Positions 30,439-38,965 of a stretch of 40,810 bases of DNA are shown here, one piece after another. The DNA is taken from contig NZ_JAGHQW010000049.1 of assembly GCF_017744115.1 (NCBI RefSeq), forward strand, positions 1 through 40,810, in the 5' to 3' direction. How positions within the stretch are numbered: the first letter of the stretch is position 1; every line of letters starts with the position of its first letter. The DNA is from Salinisphaera sp. G21_0. GTDB taxonomy: Bacteria > Pseudomonadota > Gammaproteobacteria > Pseudomonadales > Endozoicomonadaceae. Under the pieces are notes generated by a model. The model was not told the origin of the DNA and searched no databases. It saw nothing but the letters and a program-made list of their open reading frames with translations. Position numbers and translations under genes: made by a program.

Positions 30439-31047
30439 ATCAGTTTCCGTTGTTTTTGGCCAGAAATGCCGTATTGGCCAGAACGATCTTGCCTGTATCA
30501 GGATTAAAGTAAAAACCCTATCAATAATGGCACAGCCTTTACGCCAGTTGAACCAAATAACAATAATTTTTCAAAAAAAACACATTATTACCTTACGGTA
30601 TATCATTACCGGTTTATACAAAATCAATTCTCTCTGAATTTAATGGGGCGACGTTATGCTGGTCTGCTTAAGTTATCAATTGAGGCGTTGATAGAAAGAG
30701 CTATCAATTATTGCAGGAACATGAAGATATCAATTCCACGAATTACGATTCAATTCCATTTGACCAACTGTTTACCGGGGAAAAGGTTGTCTGGGGGGGG
30801 ATTCTGTCGGTCGGTCTTTAACAGCATGCCTCCAATTTCCGGTGTAAAATACGCTATATTTTTATGATCTTTGTCTTTTTGTCCCAGTTTAAATCTCTGG
30901 TTTCAATTTATAGAGTTTTACGTTAGCCATTGTTTGCTTTGGAGCTGTCGCTTGGATTCTGCTGTTAGCACTATCGTTTTTATTCAGTCCGGAAAGCAGC
31001 GTGAGATACCCTGGTGCAATAAAAGTTCAGTAAAAGACGGGCCACTT
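30439..31047. other. Intergenic region between FKBP and transglycosylase genes
   Basis: About 600 bases, AT-rich. It holds the FKBP promoter region on the minus strand and, at 30751-30767, a short variant (ATTCCATTTGACCAACT) of the dispersed repeat seen at 1595 and 19806. An open frame at 30643-30867 has no protein-like features and runs through this repeat. The transglycosylase frame is open from 30871, but the stretch before 31048 does not look like protein. Confidence 0.4.
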
Positions 31048-31938
31048 TTGGCGGGTTGTCGGGCGGGCTGGTATTTTCTGGTGTTGGCAGCGGTTCTTGT
31101 CTTCATGGGCTTTTCGCCTGTGCCATGCCATGGACAGGGGGACATGGCAGAGACGGATAAGCGTCAAATGGATAAGCCCTACCGGTCGGTCTGCATTCAT
31201 GACCCAAAAGATGGCTGGCAGTCGTTACGCCATGGTTTTCGGTTAATGGCCTACTATCACAATGCGAAGGTCAACGAGCAGCTGAAAGCATTTCCCCAAT
31301 ATTATTTTAACCGTCTGTCCCAGCGAATCCTGATGCATCAATTTTATTTGAACAGGAAGATTCAGGAAAGAGGTCTACCGGCTGAGCTGGCCCTGCTACC
31401 GCTGATCGAAAGCGACCTTGACCTCAAAGCACGTTCATCGGCAAGGGCGATGGGGCTGTGGCAGTTGATGCCCGGAACAGCCAGGGCTTACGGACTTAAG
31501 GTGTCGAAAAAGTGTGATGAAAGAACTGACCTGGAAAAAGCCACTGATGTCGCATTGACCTATATTGAGTACCTCTATCAAAGAACCAGTGACTGGATGT
31601 TAACCATTGCTGCTTATAACGCTGGCCTTTACCGGGTGAAACAAAGCATTGCTCAGGCTAAAGCGTCGGGAGAATATTCAGATGCGGGTTTCTGGAGCCT
31701 TGATTTGCCAGCTGAAACCCGAAAACATGTGGCCAAGTTTCTGGCCCTCAGCCATGTGGTTCTTCTGCCGGGTAAGCATGGCATCAGGTTGCCAGCCCTT
31801 TCTGTGGTAGAGGGCTATGGTTTTTCCAGAGTCAAGTCGGGCTATCACTCTCCAGAGTGTGTTATTCCCAGCGCTGGTTGTCTTTATTGTCGCCAGCTGG
31901 TGCTTAGGGTGCTTTATATTTATTTCCAGGCATTTTAA
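31048..31938 (+). CDS. Lytic murein transglycosylase (SLT, MltD-like)
   Basis: With the TTG start at 31048 the protein has 296 residues and a normal signal peptide (GWYFLVLAAVLVFMGFSPVP). The frame is open back to 30871, so the start is uncertain. GH23 features: catalytic Glu in LPLIESDLD, then SSARAMGLWQLMPGTARAYG, DVALTYIEYLYQR, MLTIAAYNAGLYRV and LPAETRKHVAKFLAL, in the order of the MltD family. It cleaves peptidoglycan glycan strands. Unlike MltD it has no LysM repeats, and the C-terminus ends in a Cys-rich, hydrophobic stretch (CLYCRQLVLRVLYIYFQAF), which suggests truncation. Confidence 0.85.
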   Translation: MAGCRAGWYFLVLAAVLVFMGFSPVPCHGQGDMAETDKRQMDKPYRSVCIHDPKDGWQSLRHGFRLMAYYHNAKVNEQLKAFPQYYFNRLSQRILMHQFYLNRKIQERGLPAELALLPLIESDLDLKARSSARAMGLWQLMPGTARAYGLKVSKKCDERTDLEKATDVALTYIEYLYQRTSDWMLTIAAYNAGLYRVKQSIAQAKASGEYSDAGFWSLDLPAETRKHVAKFLALSHVVLLPGKHGIRLPALSVVEGYGFSRVKSGYHSPECVIPSAGCLYCRQLVLRVLYIYFQAF

Positions 31939-32056
31939 TCAGGCTGAATGACACTATTCCTAACCGTCTTGTTAGTCAATCAAATTGAATACCTTTGTAA
32001 ATTCCGAGTCTGATAAAGCATTACCTTAATTTTTATATCAACAAGGAGGTGGTTTT

Positions 32057-32716
32057 ATGAGCTATCCAGGTGTCGCTCCAATTTCGACGAGTGTCAGTCA
32101 GACCCAATTTCCTGCTCCTGCTATGGAGGGAAACGGTCGCCGTTCCGTATGGTCAAGTATCGGCAAAGCTGCTGGAAAGGCTTGTGTCATGCCATTTCGC
32201 ATTGCCTCAACGGTGGTAAATGGCGGTGTTTTTGCTGCCTATTACGTTACCGCTGTGGCTGTTACCGGGCTCGCTGCCACCGGAGGTGCTGTCTATGGTA
32301 TTGGGAAAATTGCCACAGATGTGATCCGTGGAAAACCACACAAAAGCCTGCTGGAATATACCATCAAACCCGCCCGAGAGACTTTCAACTGTATTTCACG
32401 CCTGTACTATGAGCTGCCAAGACATGGATCTGAATTGATCTTCTCCGGTGTAGCTGTCGCTGCGGTAACTGTCCTGGCAATCGTGGCAATCGTGGCAGGA
32501 GATGGCAATAGCCACGTATGGATACATACCCCCTGCTGTTATCACAATTGTGGCGATGCCGGTGGCTACTCAGGTCACCAGAATCCTGCGGATGATGACT
32601 ATAACCCTTCAGGCTTGTCCGCGGTACTGCATCCATACAGACCTTCTATTTTACTCGGACGTAAAATCATGGGGACAACTACACAGGTACTGAATAGCGG
32701 CCAGAAGGTTGACTGA
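32057..32716 (+). CDS. Membrane protein of unknown function
   Basis: 219 residues with a strong AAGGAGGTG ribosome site before ATG 32057. Residues 1-45 are polar. Two hydrophobic regions follow, at ~55-95 (GGVFAAYYVTAVAVTGLAAT) and ~128-148 (ELIFSGVAVAAVTVLAIVAI). After that comes a Cys/His-rich stretch (VWIHTPCCYHNCGDAGGYSG) that could bind metal. Family unknown. The next gene starts 13 bases after its stop and has its own AGGAG site, so the two are probably one operon. Confidence 0.7.
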   Translation: MSYPGVAPISTSVSQTQFPAPAMEGNGRRSVWSSIGKAAGKACVMPFRIASTVVNGGVFAAYYVTAVAVTGLAATGGAVYGIGKIATDVIRGKPHKSLLEYTIKPARETFNCISRLYYELPRHGSELIFSGVAVAAVTVLAIVAIVAGDGNSHVWIHTPCCYHNCGDAGGYSGHQNPADDDYNPSGLSAVLHPYRPSILLGRKIMGTTTQVLNSGQKVD

Positions 32717-32729
32717 AAAGGAGAAAAAA

Positions 32730-33080
32730 ATGCGACTATTCATTAGCATACTTGGACTATTGCTTTCACTCTTATCAACGACTGTTGCGGCCGGTACGGA
32801 AACTGGATTGAAGGTAATCAGTGTTGGTGCCCATGCCCAGGGAAGCAGAACTTTTTACTTCAAAGTTGATCGTACTATTGGTCCATATGGTTGCCGAAGC
32901 GATTTGGTAAAAGTGGATTTATACAATGATTATGATTCACAGGCTGAGGTGATTTCAAACAATATCGTCCGATCTATGGTGCTGTCAGCATTTGCCACCA
33001 ATTCTGATGTGCAATTGAAGGTTAGAGAAACATGCTTACATTCCAATCCAACCATCTCACAGATTTGGTTGAGTAAATAA
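32730..33080 (+). CDS. Small exported protein with a predicted disulfide
   Basis: 116 residues from ATG 32730, chosen for the AAAGGAG upstream; an in-frame upstream start (32709) overlaps the previous gene. The signal peptide is MRLFISILGLLLSLLSTTVA. The mature part is a small beta-rich domain with two cysteines (YGCRSDLVKVDLYND and VRETCLHSNPTISQIWLS). The pattern of an early Cys, a long helix (SNNIVRSMVLSAFATNSDVQ), then 'C...P.I..I.L' is seen in small secreted bacterial proteins, some resembling toxin B subunits. I cannot assign a family with confidence. Confidence 0.7.
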   Translation: MRLFISILGLLLSLLSTTVAAGTETGLKVISVGAHAQGSRTFYFKVDRTIGPYGCRSDLVKVDLYNDYDSQAEVISNNIVRSMVLSAFATNSDVQLKVRETCLHSNPTISQIWLSK

Positions 33081-33142
33081 ACTCACATAACGAACAGGGC
33101 GCTACATCAGATGCACCTCGCTTCCGGATTGGCAATGCTCCT

Positions 33143-33988
33143 TCAGTCTGGTGACTGAAAAGCTGGGGGCTCTGGTGTTAATTCTGCTTTTTTTGCCCCA
33201 GCTGCCAGCTCTGCTTTTTCCCTCGCCAACTTTTCACTCAAGCCTTGTTTTATAGCCAATCGATAGGTTGTTGTCCTTGTATACCTTATGGCCTGGTCTG
33301 CCTTACCTTTATCAGTTGCGGCGAATTTGGCCCATCTTCTGGCGCTGGCCTCTTTGTATTTATCGGATGCCATGTATTTGGCTATGGTCTTTTTGCCTTT
33401 ATCGGATGCCCGGTATTTAGCCCTGGACCTGGCCATGGTCTCTTTGCCTTTATTGGATGCCAGGTATTTAGCTTTGGCCCTGGCTATGGCCTTCCTGCCT
33501 TTTTCGGATGCGGCATATCTGGCTCTATTCGTCCTGTGGTTATCGGACTCTCTCACCTCTTTTAGTGTCTTAAGTGCCAGGGGCTGATCAGGCGTGGGGG
33601 ACAGAAGTTCGCCGGAGCCGGAAAATTCAGTTGCTTTAAACTCAACAGTTTTAGCAGGAGCTTGCTGTTGAGTGTACCTGATCAACGGACTGCCTGCGGC
33701 AATGGAGCGTGGTGGTGGCTGGGAAAAAGTAACTGTTGAATGTACAGAGGGGGGTAAATGGGAAGTTGAAAAAACACCTGGAGTACGTGAAGAACCGAGT
33801 GTACCCTGATTCGGTAATTGTTGTTTTAAATATCCAGAATGGGACTGCTTAAGTATCTGTACAGGATAACCGAACCCGCTGAGTTGTGAGCTTGAAACCT
33901 CAGCCAGTAATAGTAAGGGATTTTTTTGCAACTCCTGTAAACAAGGATATCCATAAGAGATATTTGAGTCCGGGCTAAACCTGTACAT
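33143..33988 (-). CDS. KGK-repeat basic protein, paralogue 3 (possible effector)
   Basis: 281 residues. It shares the layout of the proteins at 1897 and 11110: a similar N-terminus (SNISYGYPCLQ against SNFSSISSCLQ; GYLKQQLPNQG against GYLRQDLMNQG), a polar middle, then five repeats (RYAASEKGRKAIA, KYLASNKGKETMA, KYRASDKGKKTI, KYMASDKYKEAS, KFAATDKGKADQA) and the shared tail (TTYRLAIKQGLSEKLAREKA, ELAAGAKKAEL). About 50 bases of upstream sequence are also related (GTAATTCAATA with flanks), so the promoter region moved with the gene. It is more diverged than the other two copies. Function unknown. Confidence 0.75.
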   Translation of the reverse strand: MYRFSPDSNISYGYPCLQELQKNPLLLLAEVSSSQLSGFGYPVQILKQSHSGYLKQQLPNQGTLGSSRTPGVFSTSHLPPSVHSTVTFSQPPPRSIAAGSPLIRYTQQQAPAKTVEFKATEFSGSGELLSPTPDQPLALKTLKEVRESDNHRTNRARYAASEKGRKAIARAKAKYLASNKGKETMARSRAKYRASDKGKKTIAKYMASDKYKEASARRWAKFAATDKGKADQAIRYTRTTTYRLAIKQGLSEKLAREKAELAAGAKKAELTPEPPAFQSPD

Positions 33989-34128
33989 TACATTACTGAA
34001 CTATTGAATTACACCCTAAGACCACTCCTTCATTATGAAAGTTCAACCCTGATACAGCCCATTTGATATTTACGTCAGCCAATTATAAATATTAGCTATT
34101 AACCCGGATATTGCTTAGTTGAAAGAGA

Positions 34129-37100
34129 CTATTGCACGACTTCCAGCTGTGTTTTAAGTTCTGTAAAACCTTTAATGACTTGCTCAAGCTGCTGTTCGGC
34201 AGAATTGCGCATTTCACAAACTGAGCTGTCAACTTTCCACTCACTTTCTGATTTCTCCAGCAGTGCTTTATAAACGGCGTCCTTTGCTTCTTTGCCCTGA
34301 TCTGCTTTACCACCGTCTGGCACACTGGTAACCTCTTTTGTTTTAAGTGTTTTAAAAAGCTGCTTTCTTGTTGCTAAAAGATTAGATATGTCAGGCACCG
34401 GTTGCAGGTCTTTCAGGTACTGCTTTACATCGTTCATTTCTTCAATGATAAACGCTACCCTTTGCTGCAGGTGATACATTTGCAGATCATTTTCCCCACT
34501 AGCCAGGCCGACCATCATATCCTGAGTCAGTTGATGGGCGGCATCTCTGCCTCGATCAAGGGCTGACTGATACAGGGAGGCGCTGGTGAATGCACGTTTG
34601 ATCAGGACCTGAATCTTCTCTGGATCAGATAACCGCGTAAGGAAATTGATGCTGCTGATGCTGATTGGCTGATTTGGATTTCTATCATATAGCCACTGGG
34701 CGTCATACCGCCATGGATGTTGAGCAGCTTCCTTAAGAGCATCATCACAGAAGGCTCTCATTTTGTCGAACTTCTCGACAAAAAGTGTGGCCCGGTTAAA
34801 TTTATCCGTACACTTATTGTATAGGTTGTAGGCAAGATCACCATAAACCCAGACAGCCAATACGGGGGATTGTTGTATTTCAGGAAATACAGAATCGACT
34901 GTCGTCAGTTCGCTAACATAGTTTTCACCGTACTCAAGATTTTTATTAAACAGTTGCAATCGCTTGCTCATGCTATTAACCAGCTTTGCATGATCTGATT
35001 CCGGTTGTTCTTTCTCCTGTGGTTCAGATTTTACTCTGGTGATCTCCTGTTGAAGCTGCTGTTTTCTTTTGTTTCTTATTTCCTGCTTCTTTTTCGCCCG
35101 CTCCCTTTTTTTCATATTTTCTCGTAATATCTCCTGATTGCTGTTTTTCTCACTCTCAAATTCATTAAGATAATCCTGGCGTACCTTGTCAATTTGAGTG
35201 AGTCGAATTTGACATGCTTCATGGAGAGTCTTTATACAAGCTTCCAGATTTTGTGACTCGGTGTGAACAAGGTTGGATTTCTTAATGACTTTTTGATGCA
35301 CTTGATTGAGTATCGAGCAGCAATTGTTCAGCTGTTGTATAAATTGATTATGAGTCGAAAGGTCATCCAGGAAATTATTGGTCAGTGTTGTTAATAAATT
35401 ATTAGTAATCTCTGCTGCTACTCTGGCTAATCGGATCATGGATATCTTGTTATTGCCAGCTTGTCCCGTTCGAAATATTTCATGGTCAGATAGCGTTTTA
35501 AAGAGGCACATGGTGGTGTTTAAGAGCCCCGGGTGCTGCAATGATTTTACCAGAATCATCAGGGTCGTACTTTCCAGTTGCTCTATAGATTTAAGCCAAA
35601 TGCTTTTAACGTTGCCGGGTACTTGTGCTACCTGTTGCATCAGTGAATGCTGAAGCGGGCGACTTTGCAGCAAGAGGCACAGTGACTCAGCAAGCATTAT
35701 GAACTCTTCGGTAAATTTTGAAGAATAGTCAGACAGTGTGTTAATACTCACAAGAAGAGCATCCATTGAGTAGGCAATAGCATCTCCAATGTCCTGTGTA
35801 TTTTCCTCACCCAATTTAATCATTTTGTAAAAAAGATCAGAGGTAAATTGTATATGCCACTGAATGCACTGCCTGGAAAAAGTTTCTGGCACCTTGACAG
35901 GCGTATTGTTATCCACCTGCTGGTTCAGCTTGATACTCAGGGTTTTTGCTAATGACGTGATGGTATTGATAATGTCTGCTAATTGTTTATCATGGCTTTC
36001 ACTAATGGCTTGCTGTTTTTCACTGATAGCAAAAAGTTTTTTTCCATGTTGTAACAACGCTTGACTGGACAAACGTGGATGACAGTAAATCGTCTCTGCC
36101 GACCTGATGAATGGGGCTTTGAGTGTAACAACCTTTTGGTCAAAATAGGGATAATAGTACATGCTGGTAAAATCCAGATTCCATAGATCATCTGTTTCCA
36201 GTTTTTCCACGTACCCTCTTGCCTCTTTGGTTTTGGCCATTTCTTTCAGCTGGTTCATCTCTTTGCCAGAACACTTATAAAATGCCAAATGTGCGGCCAG
36301 ACTGTTTCTTACTTGTTCCCTCTTAATAAACTTATTCGGGTCTAATGAAGCTGCAGTACGGCTTAATTGACTGCTCAGGGGGTGAATATCTACATAACTT
36401 GTTGGTCTGGTCAAAAGTATATCAGTCGATGGCATTTTTTTTATTTTATGTAACGGAGGTAGTTTTACCGTGCTGTTATTTTCCCTCAGCTGGTTTTGTA
36501 GTGTCTTGTGTTGTTTTTTTAACTCGCTCCTGGAAAGCTTTATCCTGTTCCCCTGTTTATCAAAGGTATTATCGGTGCGCATTTTCTGATGAAAATCGAA
36601 GCAGTCGAGGTAAAGCAGCCTGAGTGCCCAGGGAGTTTTTCTGGCAGCACCGGGGTGCCCTAGTTGCAGGACTTGTTGAACTGAAAAATATGTCCCGGGA
36701 CTATTCGCGTCATCCGGGGCTGATGAAGGCATTAACTCAGCACCAGCCTCATTAGATTCCGGACCTGTAACCTGTGGGAGTTTTATAGCTCCCACCGGTA
36801 CTTCATCCTTTGCGTGCAGCTGTTGGGATGGGCATGCTTTTTCATTGCTGATGGCAAAAGCGTTTGCCGGTTGTCTGTCATCTCTCCGGGATCCCTGCTC
36901 CTGAGAACATTGCAGTGTTTTTGGCACGAACTCGTTTGCTTCCGGATCCAGATTAACCTTTGTCATTATTGCTATTTCTCTAGCCACTTTCACCATGGTT
37001 TCCTCAGGCGGAGCAGTCTTGCTCTCAAATCCCTGGCGAAGCGCTTTATCATGCGTAAGGCCCTCAACCAGGCAGGAAAGTGGCCAGCCTGGCATTTGAT

Positions 37101-37506
37101 CAGAAGGTACTGACATAAAATTCTGCCCGGGAAATGGATGGCATGCTGCATTGTAAGTGTCTGGCTCTATTGGCCATGGCAGTGTGTTCATACTGATCGG
37201 TTGTTGTTGCGGCAATGGAATGACAGGCTGATTTCCACAATATACGGCAGCAACCGGCTGACCGGTCATTTGGGTTGTAGCCAGAAATTGAACTGGAACT
37301 GGTGAAACGGGAAGGATGCCCCTTGCAGAAATATCTGTAGTTTGAACAGGATATGGATTAGCGCTACAGGGTATCAAAGCTTCGCAATTTAATGGAACCG
37401 GGTTTTGTTCATCGCCGCGTTTGGCATCAGGTGTGACAGGCAATCCTGAAACTTTTAGCCCTGGATAATGTACCCTTTGATCAATGTTCATAGGAGGCAA
37501 TGGCAT
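34129..37506 (-). CDS. 1125-residue coiled-coil protein, unknown function
   Basis: The N-terminal ~150 residues are Pro/Gln-rich and probably disordered (GILPVSPVPVQFLATTQM, NQPVIPLPQQQPISMNTLPW). Residues ~150-740 are mostly helical with no recognised motif. A highly charged coiled coil lies near residues 770-840 (NMKKRERAKKKQEIRNKRKQ, EITRVKSEPQEKEQPES). The C-terminal 280 residues are helical and end with EQQLEQVIKGFTELKTQLEV. There is no signal peptide or membrane helix. Size, disorder at the N-terminus and coiled coil fit a secreted effector or a structural protein. The start at ATG 37506 has TAGGAGG upstream only of a Met five residues in (MNIDQRVHYP), so that Met may be the true start. 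Confidence 0.7.
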   Translation of the reverse strand: MPLPPMNIDQRVHYPGLKVSGLPVTPDAKRGDEQNPVPLNCEALIPCSANPYPVQTTDISARGILPVSPVPVQFLATTQMTGQPVAAVYCGNQPVIPLPQQQPISMNTLPWPIEPDTYNAACHPFPGQNFMSVPSDQMPGWPLSCLVEGLTHDKALRQGFESKTAPPEETMVKVAREIAIMTKVNLDPEANEFVPKTLQCSQEQGSRRDDRQPANAFAISNEKACPSQQLHAKDEVPVGAIKLPQVTGPESNEAGAELMPSSAPDDANSPGTYFSVQQVLQLGHPGAARKTPWALRLLYLDCFDFHQKMRTDNTFDKQGNRIKLSRSELKKQHKTLQNQLRENNSTVKLPPLHKIKKMPSTDILLTRPTSYVDIHPLSSQLSRTAASLDPNKFIKREQVRNSLAAHLAFYKCSGKEMNQLKEMAKTKEARGYVEKLETDDLWNLDFTSMYYYPYFDQKVVTLKAPFIRSAETIYCHPRLSSQALLQHGKKLFAISEKQQAISESHDKQLADIINTITSLAKTLSIKLNQQVDNNTPVKVPETFSRQCIQWHIQFTSDLFYKMIKLGEENTQDIGDAIAYSMDALLVSINTLSDYSSKFTEEFIMLAESLCLLLQSRPLQHSLMQQVAQVPGNVKSIWLKSIEQLESTTLMILVKSLQHPGLLNTTMCLFKTLSDHEIFRTGQAGNNKISMIRLARVAAEITNNLLTTLTNNFLDDLSTHNQFIQQLNNCCSILNQVHQKVIKKSNLVHTESQNLEACIKTLHEACQIRLTQIDKVRQDYLNEFESEKNSNQEILRENMKKRERAKKKQEIRNKRKQQLQQEITRVKSEPQEKEQPESDHAKLVNSMSKRLQLFNKNLEYGENYVSELTTVDSVFPEIQQSPVLAVWVYGDLAYNLYNKCTDKFNRATLFVEKFDKMRAFCDDALKEAAQHPWRYDAQWLYDRNPNQPISISSINFLTRLSDPEKIQVLIKRAFTSASLYQSALDRGRDAAHQLTQDMMVGLASGENDLQMYHLQQRVAFIIEEMNDVKQYLKDLQPVPDISNLLATRKQLFKTLKTKEVTSVPDGGKADQGKEAKDAVYKALLEKSESEWKVDSSVCEMRNSAEQQLEQVIKGFTELKTQLEVVQ

Positions 37507-37589
37507 TCTAAAAGTTCTCTTAATTAATTTATCCCGATTTTTTTAAACTGTATTATAGAAAAATTTTCCATTTTAACTGTGATCGGTTT

Positions 37590-38081
37590 GGGTGAAAGTC
37601 TCATATTGATGAGTACTAACGTTCGAGATCATCCTTCCCTGATGAAAATGGAATCACATTATCACTGACCATATTTACCTTGGCCCGGTACGTTACCGAT
37701 AGCAGCATCCAGCCACAGTCGAACCAACCACTTTGAATTAGTGACCTGAGTGTCAGGATCCAGTATTTCTCGCTCTGCCTGAACAAAGAGGGAGTGAATT
37801 TCGTTTCCATGATCCTCAAAATGCTGGATGGGATTATTGGACTGAAGAAGGAGAGTCAGTTTTTGCTGCAGTTGGTCAATTGCAGGACAGGAATCATTGG
37901 CGACATTGGTCAGTGACTGACATACTTCCATCGGAGCGGCCTCTCACAGTTGACTCTTTCTTTGCTGTTAGAATCATAGCTGTGTTTGGCTGCTCTCCAT
38001 TCAGGTTGAAAAAAATTTGGTGTTACGTCTGTTTGCTGTAGCTCAAGGCCTGTGGACGTGATCAATATGAGACTTTCACCC
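37590..38081. mobile_element. 492-bp element bounded by 21-bp perfect inverted repeats
   Basis: GGGTGAAAGTCTCATATTGAT at 37590-37610 is the exact reverse complement of 38061-38081. The ends bracket a short minus-strand ORF (37662-37931). This is the layout of a MITE or of an insertion sequence with an internally deleted transposase. Target-site duplications are not obvious. Confidence 0.65.
37662..37931 (-). CDS. Small protein inside the inverted-repeat element
   Basis: 89 residues (MEVCQSLTNVANDSCPAIDQ, then LQQKLTLLLQSNNPIQHFED), helical and acidic, ending in GNVPGQGKYGQ. It may be the N-terminal remnant of the element's transposase. A protein-like continuation (SDNVIPFSSGKDDLER) lies just beyond in another frame, so the gene may be frameshifted. 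No family recognised. Confidence 0.4.
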   Translation of the reverse strand: MEVCQSLTNVANDSCPAIDQLQQKLTLLLQSNNPIQHFEDHGNEIHSLFVQAEREILDPDTQVTNSKWLVRLWLDAAIGNVPGQGKYGQ

Positions 38082-38348
38082 ATCAGTTTCAGTTGGTCAG
38101 GCTGGAGTGACGGCTTTTGTTAAATATACCTGATTACAATTTATTATTAGACGGTTAAGCAGAGAATACTGTGTAAGGCAAAATATCAGCAAATATCTGT
38201 TCCGGGAAGACAATGGCTTTGTGCATTACCAGAATCTGGCAGCCAATATGTTGCACTGCCAGAAACTGTTGATCAGAAGGTTCAATTGGTTGTGAGTCCA
38301 GGGAAATGGATTTTCGCTTCATTAGCGGCTCTCACAATGCCCTGGTTT
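38082..38348. other. Unassigned AT-rich stretch
   Basis: No convincing complete gene. Plus-strand frames between 38155 and 38470 contain protein-like pieces without starts (for example YLFREDNGFVHYQNLAANML, and LVVSPGKWIFASLAAL), suggesting decayed coding DNA. Confidence 0.3.
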
Positions 38349-38762
38349 TTATCTGTTAGAGAAAACCTTATTAAAATAAGTTTCGATTTTAAGGAAATGG
38401 TCTTTCGCTCCAAGAATGGCGTTCTCTATGCCTTGGTCTTTAAATGTGGGAGAGGTAGCAAACCTCAATAATTTTGTCAGATCGATCGGATTGTTCTCAA
38501 CAGCCTGGTCAACGCCCGACCAACCCTTTTTCATGCAGGGCAGGTTCAGTAAGGTCAATGCTTTCGACAATGGAGGAAGTTCGCTCTCTGTGTCTATGTA
38601 TTTGAGTGCACACTCCACTGTGGTGCTCTTCAGCATGGGATTGCCTGCTTTAACACTCAATTCGTGGAGATAGTCCTTGCTGTTTATTATTGGCTTTGTG
38701 TCTGCCAGATGCCGGGAGATTCCTGCGATGTTGCATCGCTGACTCTGGCAGGTTCCGGGCAT
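38349..38762 (-). CDS. Hypothetical protein, probably a 3' fragment
   Basis: A frame of up to 137 residues. Its first ~25 residues lie over the batD-like fragment in another frame and are probably not native. The later part (PMLKSTTVECALKYIDTESE; LPPLSKALTLLNLPCMKKGW) looks like real helical protein. It is therefore likely the C-terminal remnant of a larger gene joined to batD-like DNA by rearrangement. No family recognised. Confidence 0.4.
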   Translation of the reverse strand: MPGTCQSQRCNIAGISRHLADTKPIINSKDYLHELSVKAGNPMLKSTTVECALKYIDTESELPPLSKALTLLNLPCMKKGWSGVDQAVENNPIDLTKLLRFATSPTFKDQGIENAILGAKDHFLKIETYFNKVFSNR

Positions 38763-38965
38763 TCAGCAGGCTTGTCTGTTGGCAATGTGGTCTGGGAGGC
38801 GACGGTTAAGGTATTAGCGTTTGGATCGGCGGCTACATCTATCTCTGTTGCAGGCAGTCTGGAGGTTTTAGTCTCACCACTTGCTGTATCAAACCAGGTG
38901 TATTCAATCGCGGGCAACGTGATTTTTCCGGGACGGGTTGGAATCATGGCTATGGAATCCGTGCG
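38687..38965 (-). pseudogene. BatD-like fragment
   Basis: The frame runs from the transposon edge at 38965 through DSIAMIPTRPGKITLPAIEY, TWFDTASGETKTSRLPATEI and DVAADP to a Pro/Ser/Thr-rich linker, ending at 38687. The 'PTRPG.itLPAIe..WFDt..g....rLPa..i.V' pattern is the late periplasmic domain of BatD (oxygen-tolerance) proteins. Both the N-terminal domains and the C-terminal membrane helix are missing, and no batA/batB genes are nearby. It is a relic cut at its 5' side exactly where the 48-bp repeat begins. Confidence 0.6.

Noticed and set aside
30643-30867. 74-residue ORF upstream of the transglycosylase
   Set aside because: It has no recognisable features and includes a dispersed repeat; it is probably chance.
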